Of a stretch of DNA of 44,527 nucleotides, positions 7,164 to 15,620 are shown piece by piece. Location of the stretch: NCBI RefSeq assembly GCF_014698035.1, contig NZ_JACJSF010000066.1, forward strand, positions 1 to 44,527, read 5' to 3'. Position 1 is the stretch's first letter. Each line of letters begins with the position of its first letter. The notes under the pieces were generated by a model. It had not been told where the DNA came from. It searched no databases and worked only from the letters and a program-made list of their open reading frames with translations. This DNA is from Desmonostoc muscorum FACHB-395 (lineage in GTDB: Bacteria; Cyanobacteriota; Cyanobacteriia; Cyanobacteriales; Nostocaceae). A program made the translations under genes and the position numbers.

Positions 7164-9461
7164 TCAACCTGCTAGCCGATACATAATCACTTTTCCTTTC
7201 CAGTTTTCTTCTACAAATACCAGATACTCGCCATTTGAACGATGAAAAGCGCGGATACCATAAGGTATATCAATCCAGCCACTTTCGCTGCCAACTTCTG
7301 GGCCTGGTTTTAACTGTTGTACTTGCGCTCCCGTCTTGGCATTATAGACATATACCTCTGCGGTTTTGACTGTCACGGCAAATACCCGATCGCCCGCCAC
7401 ACTCATGGCTGCTGTAGATACTTCGCGTTTGCCAGTGGTGTCGTAGGGAATCACAATTCGCCACTTGGGAGTACGATTTCCTTTACTCCAATTGTCAAAA
7501 CGGGCAATTTCAGAGCCAGCAACTCCAGTATCGTCACCGAAGGCGGGGTGATCTACTGTGAAACCTGACAAATACATACTATCTGTTTCAGGGAAATATT
7601 CGAGCCGCCGCAAGTCATTAAATATTCTGGGAGTAGTTTGCTTTTCCATCGAACCATAGTTGTAGATGGGGTTGCCTTTAGCATCTATTCCCTGTAAAGG
7701 ATAGTGGCGAATGCCATCTTCTGTTCGCAAAGCTTTCCAAACATCTCCTTTGCTGTCTACCCACCATCCGCCGATATAAGGATAATCTTTGCTGGTATCA
7801 TATTCATTATTTTCAAATTTGCCATTACCGTTGCGATCGCGCCAGATCCATTCGCCTTTTTGTGGTTGATTTGGCGGCCAATTTCCTGCTAAAAATGGTT
7901 TGTCTGCGCCATTGCTACCGACAAACATTCCGGCTGGAATAGCAATTTTTCCGTCTTTGTCTGGATTAAAACGATATATTTGCAGGAAGCTGTTGTACAT
8001 ATCTGTGAGGAACAAGAACGGCTTTCCTTGGATGCGGCGCACAAAGGTTCCATCGGGTGATGTATGTAGACGTGGATCTTGAGGATATTTGAAAGGATTT
8101 AAGGTGTAAGCTTTGTAAGTCCATTGCTTACCAGCAGGCTTACTGTAATCCATGAGATAGTGTTCTTGTTTGGTGAATAAATCTACACCATCAGTTTTAG
8201 GATCGGCATCTGCATTATCGACGAATATCAATCCTAGCGATCGCCATATTAGTTTTCCCGATGGCGAAAATTTCCGTAAATCTGTTCCCGATTTGTTGAA
8301 ACCATTACTATTTATATAGATATTACCTGAAGCATCTGCACCAACTCCGGTAAGTCCGTAAAGCTTCAAATCTCCAATTTCACCAGTAACTCCTGTGTAG
8401 ATACCACCCTTAGAACCAAAACTACCCGTCTGTACTGGCTGATCTTTGATGTCATAAATCAATATTTGCTGACGCGGGCCATTTTCTGCCACTAACAGCT
8501 TACCTTGACGATCAATTGCGATCGCAGTTGGTTCAACGATATCTGCAATATGTTCGGGCAATTGCTTCCCACTTTGGGAATAATGTAAAATTTTGGCAGG
8601 TTTACTACCATTTTTGCTTTGGATAATCCACAGATTTTTTTGTGGATCAACAGTTATTGCTCCTGGATTAGCAAAGGTAAAACTGCGTACTTGCTTCATC
8701 GTATCAGTATCATAGACACGAATGCGGTTAGCAGCAAAATCACTCACATACAACTCGCTTCCTACTGTTGCTAATCCAGTCACTTCACTTTTAGTACTGG
8801 TAATTAACATACTTTTATCCCAGCCACGCCCTTCAGGAAACGGTGCAGGTTTTCCCGACAAATCATAGCGTCTAACGCAATGCCAACTTGTACCTTCAGC
8901 TGGGTAATCTTCATCAGTTTTACCCTTCGATCCCTGAGTCATGGCAAGGTAAATATATTTACTACTTGCTGTTACAGCGATGCCACCTCCACGACTCCAG
9001 CCGTGAGTATCGCCAATAGCACTAATAACCTTACCATCTTTATATATGGCTGCCTCCATTCCCGCCTCATCCCAATGGCTGTTGGTATAAACTGTGCCAT
9101 CAGGAGAAACATACATTGCCTCAATATTATTTTGTACCCGTAGATTTCCACTACCAATAGTGTTACCTATCCACGATGTTTTGTAAGTAAGCGTGGGTGT
9201 TTCAGTATTGTTTTGTACCAGCAGATTTGTATTATCAATAGAATTACTTGTCCACGATGTTTTGTATGTAAGCGTGGGTGTTTCTGTTGTTGCCCAGTCT
9301 GTTGTAATTCCAAGGGTAGTAACAATGACTCCAACAGTCAAACTGAGTAAAAAGCTGAAGGTTTTACTTTTTTGTAAATATCTAAGTTTAGATAATTTTT
9401 TGATGTGCTGATTAAGCTTATGACGGAGTTTTCCTAACTTCGTCATTAATTTATTTATCAT
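7164..9461 (-). CDS. Exported or membrane-anchored NHL/SMP-30-like beta-propeller protein
   Basis: A 765-residue protein with a basic N-terminus and one hydrophobic segment at residues 35-54 (signal anchor or long signal peptide), so it acts outside the cytoplasm. The body has repeated propeller-blade phrases such as GLATVGSELYVSDFAANRI, AIAIDRQGKLLVAENG and GVGADASGNIYINSNGF, typical of NHL or SMP-30-type propellers. A Ca-loop-like DRNGNGKFENNEYD lies in the second half. Just after the hydrophobic segment a 27-residue unit (TETPTLTYKTSW...) is tandemly duplicated at residues 59-85 and 86-112. No enzyme motif is clear. It could bind or process sugars or polysaccharide, given the two glycosyltransferases that follow, but that is inference. 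Confidence 0.75.
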   Translation of the reverse strand: MINKLMTKLGKLRHKLNQHIKKLSKLRYLQKSKTFSFLLSLTVGVIVTTLGITTDWATTETPTLTYKTSWTSNSIDNTNLLVQNNTETPTLTYKTSWIGNTIGSGNLRVQNNIEAMYVSPDGTVYTNSHWDEAGMEAAIYKDGKVISAIGDTHGWSRGGGIAVTASSKYIYLAMTQGSKGKTDEDYPAEGTSWHCVRRYDLSGKPAPFPEGRGWDKSMLITSTKSEVTGLATVGSELYVSDFAANRIRVYDTDTMKQVRSFTFANPGAITVDPQKNLWIIQSKNGSKPAKILHYSQSGKQLPEHIADIVEPTAIAIDRQGKLLVAENGPRQQILIYDIKDQPVQTGSFGSKGGIYTGVTGEIGDLKLYGLTGVGADASGNIYINSNGFNKSGTDLRKFSPSGKLIWRSLGLIFVDNADADPKTDGVDLFTKQEHYLMDYSKPAGKQWTYKAYTLNPFKYPQDPRLHTSPDGTFVRRIQGKPFLFLTDMYNSFLQIYRFNPDKDGKIAIPAGMFVGSNGADKPFLAGNWPPNQPQKGEWIWRDRNGNGKFENNEYDTSKDYPYIGGWWVDSKGDVWKALRTEDGIRHYPLQGIDAKGNPIYNYGSMEKQTTPRIFNDLRRLEYFPETDSMYLSGFTVDHPAFGDDTGVAGSEIARFDNWSKGNRTPKWRIVIPYDTTGKREVSTAAMSVAGDRVFAVTVKTAEVYVYNAKTGAQVQQLKPGPEVGSESGWIDIPYGIRAFHRSNGEYLVFVEENWKGKVIMYRLAG
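9126..9287 (-). repeat. 81-bp in-frame tandem duplication within the propeller gene
   Basis: Two adjacent 81-bp units (9207-9287 and 9126-9206) encode TETPTLTYKTSW followed by 15 similar residues ending in VQNN. The first 12 residues are identical and the later ones differ, so the duplication is not brand new. It lengthens the linker between the membrane segment and the propeller. Confidence 0.9.
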
Positions 9462-9725
9462 ATAGTTTTTTAGCTTTTAATTATTCATATACAATCATTT
9501 TTTGGGAAATCAGTAAAAAATATAATTATTATAAGTGAGCGATAATTTTACACTATCTTTATAAAAACCATTTTATTATTTAATTTCTCAGCCAATATCT
9601 ATAAAACCTTCTTGAAGGTATTAATAGCTACTGTTTGATAATCAAAAATGGTAAATATTAATACATGATATTTTTACAATTATTAATTTATAGTGATTTT
9701 TGGCTCTCTATATCTAGCATTTACC

Positions 9726-9741
9726 CTTGTCAATTGACAAG
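9726..9741. promoter_or_regulatory. Perfect 16-bp palindrome, candidate operator
   Basis: CTTGTCAATTGACAAG reads the same on both strands. It lies in an AT-rich 500-base gap (9462-9960), about 75 bases before a likely promoter for the glycosyltransferase genes. The symmetry suits a dimeric repressor or activator, but I do not recognise a specific regulator. Confidence 0.35.
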
Positions 9742-9801
9742 TATCATATATATCCTAATCGGTATTATGTAGTTTATAAAAACACAAGGTTTTATCCCTT
9801 G

Positions 9802-9830
9802 TTGACGTTGACATATAAATAGTTTATAAA
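9802..9830 (+). promoter_or_regulatory. Sigma-70-type promoter candidate for the glycosyltransferase pair
   Basis: TTGACG at 9802-9807 and TATAAA at 9825-9830 are separated by 17 bases, a good vegetative promoter layout. It would give a leader of about 120 bases before the GTG at 9961. The rest of 9462-9960 is AT-rich with no gene visible. Confidence 0.4.
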
Positions 9831-9960
9831 TTGGTGTTCTATATAAAAATCTTATTGGGAATGTGGATTTGGAAATTCTATTAATTAATCTTTGGAACAT
9901 ACTGTAGGGACTTACAGTTGTACATCCTACTGTTTTCATATATTTATAGGAGACATATTA

Positions 9961-11130
9961 GTGAAAAATAAACCAGAAGACTTAGCTTCATCATCTGCAT
10001 CTATTCTCACATTGGGATTAGGCTGGTTTCCCAAAAATCCTGGAGGATTAGAAAGATATATATATGAACTAACTCATAAATTAGCAGCCAATAAAGACCA
10101 GGTTGAATTATGCGGAGTTGGTCTACCAGAGACTGAACTAAATTTACCGATTAAGCTAACTAACTTGGCTTCTCCCGATAGCGCTATTTGGCAAAGATTA
10201 TGGTCTATTCGCACAAACTTTCAGAAAACAAGAACAAATAAACCAGATGCCATTAATCTACACTTTGCATTATATAGCTTTCCACTTTTAGATATTTTAC
10301 CAAAGGGAGTACCAGTTACTTTTAATTTTCATGGCCCTTGGGCTTCTGAAAGTCAACAAGAGGTAGTTAATAAGAATCTTAGTCTTTTGATTAAGCATCA
10401 CCTAATAGAAAAAAACACATATAATCGCTGCGATCGCTTCATTGTATTAAGCAAAGCATTTGGTAAAATTCTACATGATCAATATCAAGTACCGTGGAGC
10501 AAAATTAATATTATTCCCGGTGGAGTTGATATCAACTGGTTTCAGCCAAATTTATCACGCCAGGAGGCTTGTAAACAGCTAGGCTGGCCAAATAATCGCC
10601 GGATTATATTTACATCGCGCCGTTTAGTGCATCGAACGGGAGTTGATAAATTATTACAAGCTTTGGCTATAATTAAGCCCAGAATACCAGATGTTTGGCT
10701 AGCGATCGCAGGTCGTGGTCACATCCAAGCTGCACTACAACAACAGGCTACAGAATTAGGATTAGACGACAACATTAAATTTTTAGGTTTTCTCCCTGAT
10801 GAGCAATTACCTATAGCTTATCAAGCTGCGGAATTAACTATAATGCCTAGTCAATCTTTTGAAGGCTTTGGATTAGTAATAGTCGAATCTCTAGCCTGTG
10901 GTACTCCTGTTTTATGTACCCCAGTTGGCGGAATGCCAGAAATTTTATCAGAGTTCTCACCCGATTTAATTACTACTTCAATAGAAGCCTCAGCTATTGC
11001 TGAAAAATTAGAACAAGTGCTTTTGGGAAACATCCCCATACCTTCACGAGAAGCCTGTCGTCATTACGCGACTACACACTACGACTGGAATCAAATTGCT
11101 CAACAAGTGCGAAATGTTCTATTAAATTAA
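9961..11130 (+). CDS. GT4-family glycosyltransferase
   Basis: A retaining glycosyltransferase with two Rossmann domains (GT-B fold) that should transfer a sugar from a nucleotide sugar during polysaccharide or glycolipid assembly at the cytoplasmic face. The N-terminal acceptor domain has GLGWFPKNPGGLERYIYEL. The C-terminal donor domain has FTSRRLVHRTGVDKLLQAL and the EX7E motif within FEGFGLVIVESLACGTPVL. The start is the GTG at 9961 (389 residues): AGGAG lies eight bases upstream, and the family's first strand begins shortly after. An upstream TTG at 9892 adds residues with no similarity. It is followed 75 bases later by a second GT4 gene on the same strand. Confidence 0.92.
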   Translation: MKNKPEDLASSSASILTLGLGWFPKNPGGLERYIYELTHKLAANKDQVELCGVGLPETELNLPIKLTNLASPDSAIWQRLWSIRTNFQKTRTNKPDAINLHFALYSFPLLDILPKGVPVTFNFHGPWASESQQEVVNKNLSLLIKHHLIEKNTYNRCDRFIVLSKAFGKILHDQYQVPWSKINIIPGGVDINWFQPNLSRQEACKQLGWPNNRRIIFTSRRLVHRTGVDKLLQALAIIKPRIPDVWLAIAGRGHIQAALQQQATELGLDDNIKFLGFLPDEQLPIAYQAAELTIMPSQSFEGFGLVIVESLACGTPVLCTPVGGMPEILSEFSPDLITTSIEASAIAEKLEQVLLGNIPIPSREACRHYATTHYDWNQIAQQVRNVLLN

Positions 11131-11157
11131 ACTAGAGACGCGAAAATTGCTTTGTAG

Positions 11158-11177
11158 AGACGCGATTTATCGCGTCT
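11158..11177. repeat. Small hairpin repeat (AGACGCGA-TTTA-TCGCGTCT)
   Basis: An 8-bp perfect stem with a TTTA loop sits between the two glycosyltransferase genes. The same phrase in degenerate form occurs at 33492-33515. It is a common intergenic motif in Nostoc-type genomes rather than a clear terminator, as no T-run follows. Confidence 0.6.
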
Positions 11178-11205
11178 GAATCGTATTGTATTATAAGGAA
11201 GTTTT

Positions 11206-12345
11206 ATGAGAATTTTTTTCTTAGACCAAAGTGGTAAACCCGGCGGTGCAGAATTATGTTTAATAGATATTGCTAAACCATACTCTCATCGCGCTTTAGT
11301 AGGTTTATTTGCAGATGGACAATTTAAAGATTTACTACAGCAAAATCATATCCCAGTAGAAGTTCTCGCAACTCAAACAATCCAAGTTCGCAAAGAAAGC
11401 AGTTTGGCACAAGGATTAAAGAGTTTAAAACAACTTGCACCTTTGATTACTAAAGTAATAAAAAAAGCGCGTGAATACGATTTAATTTATGCCAACACTC
11501 AGAAAGCATTAGTTGTCGGAGCATTAGCAAGTTTTTTTAGTCGTCGTCCTCTGGTTTATCATTTACATGATATTCTTTCCACAGAACATTTTAGCCAAAC
11601 TAATCTTCGCATTGCGATTAACTTAGCTAATCGTTGTGCCTCATTAGTAATTGCTAACTCCCAAGCTAGTAAAACAGCCTTTATCCAAGCGGGAGGACGC
11701 TCAGATATAGTCGAAGTTGTCTATAACGGCTTTGAGCCAAAAATTTATCAGACTGATGAATCTGATATTAATCAATTACAGCGAGAGTTAGGATTGCAAG
11801 GAAAATTTGTAGTTGGACACTTTAGCCGTCTTGCACCTTGGAAAGGACAGCATATTTTAATTGATGCTCTTGCCAAATGTCCGCCAGAGGTGACAGTAAT
11901 TTTAGTGGGAGATGCACTGTTTGGCGAACAAGATTATGTCAAACAATTACACCAACAAGTTGCCGATCTGGGACTAGAAAACCGCGTCAAATTTTTAGGA
12001 TTTCGTTCAGATATTCCCCAGTTAATGGCAGCTTGTGACTTGGTGGCACATACCTCTACTTCCCCAGAACCCTTTGGTAGAGTGATTGTTGAGGCGATGC
12101 TATGTGGAAAACCTGTAGTTGCAGCAAAAGCTGGGGGTGTAATGGAATTAGTAGAACATGGACTTAATGGTTTTCTAGTGACACCAGGAGAACCCCAGGA
12201 ACTTGCACAGGTAATAATCACCTGTCTTCAGGAGACGGAAATAACTGCAACTATAGCTAATAATGCCAGGACTACTGCTAGTCGGCGTTTTGATGTTGCA
12301 ACTATTAATCAGCAAATTGCTCAACTTTTGTCCCACACATTCTAG
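11206..12345 (+). CDS. GT4-family glycosyltransferase
   Basis: A 379-residue GT-B glycosyltransferase. It begins MRIFFLDQSGKPGGAELCL, the acceptor-domain glycine loop. The donor domain includes VGHFSRLAPWKGQHILIDAL and an EX7E motif in EPFGRVIVEAMLCGKPVVA. The ATG has AAGGAAG seven bases upstream. It follows the preceding GT4 gene on the same strand with a 75-base gap and ends at a strong hairpin, so the two are probably one transcription unit making or decorating the same glycan. Sugar and acceptor are unknown. Confidence 0.92.
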   Translation: MRIFFLDQSGKPGGAELCLIDIAKPYSHRALVGLFADGQFKDLLQQNHIPVEVLATQTIQVRKESSLAQGLKSLKQLAPLITKVIKKAREYDLIYANTQKALVVGALASFFSRRPLVYHLHDILSTEHFSQTNLRIAINLANRCASLVIANSQASKTAFIQAGGRSDIVEVVYNGFEPKIYQTDESDINQLQRELGLQGKFVVGHFSRLAPWKGQHILIDALAKCPPEVTVILVGDALFGEQDYVKQLHQQVADLGLENRVKFLGFRSDIPQLMAACDLVAHTSTSPEPFGRVIVEAMLCGKPVVAAKAGGVMELVEHGLNGFLVTPGEPQELAQVIITCLQETEITATIANNARTTASRRFDVATINQQIAQLLSHTF

Positions 12346-12359
12346 TACACGCTGGAATT

Positions 12360-12383
12360 AGGGGATCTTGGACAAGATCCCCT
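12360..12383 (+). terminator. Hairpin terminator after the glycosyltransferase pair
   Basis: A 10-bp perfect stem, AGGGGATCTT / AAGATCCCCT, with a four-base loop starts 15 bases after the stop codon. No long T-run follows immediately, so it may act as a 3'-end stabiliser as well as a terminator. Confidence 0.55.
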
Positions 12384-12545
12384 ATAAATCATTTTGGATA
12401 ATTTGTTTTTTGGAAACCCCTTGTCTTGCGTTGTCTAGTTGAATGATATGAGTTGTTGAGCGATGCCTACGGCGGCAAGCTACGCTAATCTTGCTCTCAA
12501 CTTAGCTACACTAAATTGATTATGCAGATGTTTCAAGCGATCGCA

Positions 12546-12869
12546 TTAAGCCGCTTCCCGCAGTTGTGGTTGTGACTGCACACTCACCTCTGGAAACGAA
12601 AGCGAGAGTTGTTCTGCTTGAGGGACTGCGGCTTGCTGCAAAACTTGAACTTCGATATTCACGCTTACCAAATAACTGCCTGTATCAGCACCAACCGCTT
12701 CAGCAATTAGTTTAGCAATGTCTGGGCGTTTGGCAGTTAGCGGATCGCGTAAAATACACCGATCCCATTCATGTTTGGCAGTCGGATTGAGGTTGAGAAT
12801 GTAATGCTTCATCATCGAACTAACCCTTGAATCCATCTTCCAGAAGGTTTTCACACAGCCGTTAGGCAT
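12546..12869 (-). CDS. Small hypothetical protein under a LexA-type promoter
   Basis: A 107-residue protein that I do not recognise. The middle (KHEWDRCILRDP, IAKLIAEAVGADTGSYL, VSVNIEVQVL) looks like a compact folded domain; the C-terminal 35 residues are Gln/Pro-rich and probably disordered. Translation may begin at the ATG at 12869 or at the Met pair at residues 19-20, where AAGGG lies about nine bases upstream on the minus strand. Directly upstream is a TATAAT box overlapped by a perfect LexA-box match, implying induction by DNA damage. The protein could belong to the SOS response; the sequence gives no mechanism. Confidence 0.65.
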   Translation of the reverse strand: MPNGCVKTFWKMDSRVSSMMKHYILNLNPTAKHEWDRCILRDPLTAKRPDIAKLIAEAVGADTGSYLVSVNIEVQVLQQAAVPQAEQLSLSFPEVSVQSQPQLREAA

Positions 12870-12897
12870 TTAATTAGGCTTTGTGGACGCTATATCT

Positions 12898-12916
12898 ATT
12901 ATAGTACATTTGTACT
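12898..12916 (-). promoter_or_regulatory. LexA (SOS) box overlapping a -10 element
   Basis: AGTACATTTGTACT at 12903-12916 fits the cyanobacterial LexA consensus RGTACNNNDGTWCB exactly and is part of a 16-bp palindrome (12902-12917). On the minus strand it abuts TATAAT (12898-12903), so bound LexA would cover the -10/-35 spacer of the 107-aa gene. A second, imperfect palindrome, AGTACACCTGTGTGCT, lies at 12943-12958 and could be a weaker half-site. Start of transcription would be near 12890. Confidence 0.7.
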
Positions 12917-13274
12917 AAAAAACCATATCTGAGTGAAAAAGTAGTACACCTGTGTGCTGTTATCATATTTGCGTGCTACATCCCATTGTTTTAAGGGCAG
13001 ATGCGAAGAATCGAAGTGCGATGTCTAGGTTGGCCGAAGCTAATGCTAAATTTAAGCAAGTGGGTGTAAATAATTGTCGTTGGGATAAGGCAACAGGCAT
13101 AAGGATTTTAGCCTAGTTGATTTTTTTTACATAGTTTGATTTTATTGTGCCAACTTACTTACAGGCGTTTGCAAGTAAGTGAGATAGAAAATACAAGACT
13201 CACGCATCAAATATAAAGATGTTTCTATCTCCTGCCTCATACCTCAAAAATTGTAGCTTTGTACTTAATGCAAA

Positions 13275-13397
13275 GGGATTTCCAAATAAAAAAACATCCC
13301 AAATTTTCTTGTGGGATGGGTGTCCCCACCCGTCCCAGATTTAAGGCGGGCAAGATGCCCACCCCACAAAATAGATAATTTATTTCTTGGAAGTCCC
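13275..13397. repeat. MITE-like element, gggatttcc ends
   Basis: GGGATTTCCAAATAAA at 13275-13290 and TTTATTTCTTGGAAGTCCC at 13379-13397 are inverted ends with a few mismatches. The core (GTGGGATGGGTGTCCCC, GGCGGGCAAGATGCCCACC) is the same motif found near 40566-40590. It occupies part of the gap 12917-13555, which otherwise holds no supported gene. A 32-codon open stretch at 13021-13116 is too short to support. Confidence 0.7.
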
Positions 13398-13555
13398 AAA
13401 GGAAAATTGCTTTATCTATTCCCTTTTTTTCTAATTTGGTGGCGCATCTAAATCTCTAATCCTTCATTCCAGAAAATCTGCCCATAGGTAATGCTAATAA
13501 AAAACTATTGCAATTAAGCTTACAAAGTAACGCCTAATTTTATACAAATCGCTAT

Positions 13556-14854
13556 ATGGTAGATATCTATATTATTGACCTATTTGTAATTGGTCTACTT
13601 CTGCTGATGGTAACATTAGGGTCAGGTTGGATTGCTCGCCTACCTCTTTCTTTTGCCATTATCTACCTCATAGTTGGTATTTTTCTAGGCCCTTATGCCT
13701 TTGGACTGATTCAATTACGTCGAGATGAAGTTTTTAATGCCGAACTACTGGAAAAAATAACAGAACTTGTAGTAATTATTTCTGTGTTTAGTTGCGGTTT
13801 AAGAATTGTCCGTCCTCTAAGGTTGGGGGTTTGGGATATTACAGTGCGATTGATTGTATTTTTGATGCCCATTTCAATTTTTGCTCTGGCTGTTGTGGGT
13901 AAATTATTTTTAGGGATGAGTTGGGGAGAAGCAATTTTATTAGGAGCAATTCTTGCACCGACCGATCCGGTATTAGCATCAGAAGTACAATTGACTGATA
14001 TAAATGACCAAGATGAGTTGAGATTTGGTTTAACTTCTGAAGGTGGGTTAAACGATGCTTTAGCCTTCCCCTTCGTTTATTTTGGTCTTCATGCGTTAAA
14101 AGATGACAACTGGGGTAACTGGTTTAAACAGTGGATTGCAGTTGATTTAATTTGGGCGATCGCAGTTGGCATTATTATGGGGATTGTTGTTGCCAAATCT
14201 ATAGTTTGGATTGAAAATAAAATTCAAAAACGCCGTCCTGCCGATAAGTTAATGGAAGATTTTATTGCTATCAGCACAATTCTTATAACTTATTCTTTAA
14301 CAGAAATGGTGAATGGCTATGGATTTTTGGCAGTATTTGTGGCTGGATTAGTTGTCCAACGCAGTTACAAAAATCCTGAAAAACCACTAGCCCAATTGGA
14401 ATTTATTGAGCAAGTTGAAAAGCTGCTGGAAGTTGGAACAATTTTACTATTGGGTTCAATATTGTTGCTAAAGCCAATACTCAATTATGCTATGCAATCT
14501 TTGCTAGTAATAATTTTGTTATTCTTGATAATCAGACCTTTAGGAGTTTGGATTAGCACTATAGGTAAAAGACCTTTAGACTCACGTCGCCGAACCTTTC
14601 ATGCAGAAACTCGTTGGTTATTTGGATGGTTTGGCATTCGCGGTGTCGGTTCTTTATATTATCTCGCCTATGCTTTTGGTAATGGCTTAAAAGGTGAACC
14701 TGCCGAACAAATTGCTTGGATAACTTACACCACTATTGTCGCTTCTGTGATTATTCATGGCATTAGTGCAACTCCATTAATGAAGTGGTATGAGCGCAAT
14801 TTTGCTAATCGCAGAAAGACCACTCCTCCCGACACAATTGATGAATTTGAATAA
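13556..14854 (+). CDS. Na+/H+ antiporter, CPA1 (NhaP-type) family
   Basis: A polytopic inner-membrane protein of 432 residues that should exchange Na+ (or K+) for protons and so serve pH and salt homeostasis. About twelve hydrophobic segments are visible. The CPA1 signature is clear: LGAILAPTDPVLASEVQ near residues 133-149, followed by FGLTSEGGLNDALAFPF near 158-174, which carries the acidic ion-binding residues. A later RWLFGWFGIRGVGSLYYL matches the conserved Arg-Gly region. The ATG at 13556 lacks a clear ribosome-binding site, but the first membrane helix begins directly after it. There is no cytoplasmic C-terminal regulatory domain. Confidence 0.92.
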   Translation: MVDIYIIDLFVIGLLLLMVTLGSGWIARLPLSFAIIYLIVGIFLGPYAFGLIQLRRDEVFNAELLEKITELVVIISVFSCGLRIVRPLRLGVWDITVRLIVFLMPISIFALAVVGKLFLGMSWGEAILLGAILAPTDPVLASEVQLTDINDQDELRFGLTSEGGLNDALAFPFVYFGLHALKDDNWGNWFKQWIAVDLIWAIAVGIIMGIVVAKSIVWIENKIQKRRPADKLMEDFIAISTILITYSLTEMVNGYGFLAVFVAGLVVQRSYKNPEKPLAQLEFIEQVEKLLEVGTILLLGSILLLKPILNYAMQSLLVIILLFLIIRPLGVWISTIGKRPLDSRRRTFHAETRWLFGWFGIRGVGSLYYLAYAFGNGLKGEPAEQIAWITYTTIVASVIIHGISATPLMKWYERNFANRRKTTPPDTIDEFE

Positions 14855-14857
14855 AAA

Positions 14858-14903
14858 AATTGTAGGGTGCGTTACGATACAGTGATAACACATCCTACAA
14901 TTT
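14858..14903. terminator. Near-palindrome after the antiporter gene
   Basis: AATTGTAGGGTGCGTTACGA and its imperfect complement ending CATCCTACAATTT form a long hairpin, A-rich before and T-rich after, between two convergent genes. The same GTAGGGTGCGTTA phrase is a widespread cyanobacterial repeat, so it may be both repeat and bidirectional terminator. Confidence 0.5.
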
Positions 14904-14995
14904 AATTTGATAAACCTATGATTCCAAACCGTATAGAGGCTTTTAATATTACTCACAAAATCTACTAAGTGAGGGTATTCTTAGGTCTATATTCT

Positions 14996-15385
14996 CTATT
15001 TACCTGTCACCTTGTCAATAACCTCTTTCGCTTTTTCACCAAAAGTTTCTGGGGGATTTTGTTCTTGTTCAGCCTTCAAATTTCTTTCGTAAGTTTTTTC
15101 TATAGTATTAAGATTTTTTGAATCTTTGATCGCTTGCTCATAAGCTTTTTGTCTTTCTTCTTCTTGAATACCAACACCTGGGTCGTATTCGTTAGCACGA
15201 TTAATTTTTTCTTCAGAATTCGGTTTAAACTGTGGAGGTATTAGCTTCAATTCTTCAAGAGTAGTTGCATAACTAGCTTGCTGAACGAATAGAAATGAAC
15301 CTGATAAGCTGATAGAAACCATCAAGCAAACAACCAAAAAGCTTGAGCGTAACGCTTTTTTTAAAGTTAATCGAATTTTTTGCAT
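14996..15385 (-). CDS. Exported small hydrophilic protein of unknown function
   Basis: A 129-residue precursor. The N-terminus has Lys/Arg, a hydrophobic core (SSFLVVCLMVSISLSGSFL) and a plausible signal peptidase site after QQASYA near residue 40. The mature part is charged and helix-prone (EEERQKAYEQAIKDSKNLN, EKAKEVIDKVTGK), resembling small stress-associated or LEA-like exported proteins of cyanobacteria. No Cys lipobox is present, so it is not a lipoprotein. The start is supported by AGGAG about ten bases upstream. It is convergent with the antiporter gene. A stress role is only a guess from composition. Confidence 0.7.
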   Translation of the reverse strand: MQKIRLTLKKALRSSFLVVCLMVSISLSGSFLFVQQASYATTLEELKLIPPQFKPNSEEKINRANEYDPGVGIQEEERQKAYEQAIKDSKNLNTIEKTYERNLKAEQEQNPPETFGEKAKEVIDKVTGK

Positions 15386-15562
15386 GGAATAATACTCCTA
15401 GTTTTTCTGATGAGCCTTAGTCATGTATAAATACATTCAATATTTAAGACTCACAGGCATCCTAAGTGTTTAGGTACAGTTCTTCCTTCTACCGCAGGGT
15501 ATATTAATTTTTACCTGTAGTTCAGTTAAACCTATCTGAAGCTTTTAGGAGCTGAGGAACTA

Positions 15563-15592
15563 AACCCAACATTTCCGGGCTTTTGTTGGGTT
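15563..15592 (-). terminator. Hairpin downstream of the oxidoreductase gene
   Basis: AACCCAACA and TGTTGGGTT pair across a 12-base loop, about 30 bases after the stop codon of the minus-strand gene at 15621. The motif is also a common cyanobacterial intergenic repeat. Confidence 0.45.
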
Positions 15593-15620
15593 GCACTTTG
15601 CTTAATCCAAGCGTATTGGA

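Noticed and set aside
13021..13116. 32-codon frame (MSRLAEANAKFKQVGVNN...) faintly like the N-terminus of a cyanobacterial integrase
   Set aside because: Too short, no continuation in any frame and the resemblance rests on a few residues.
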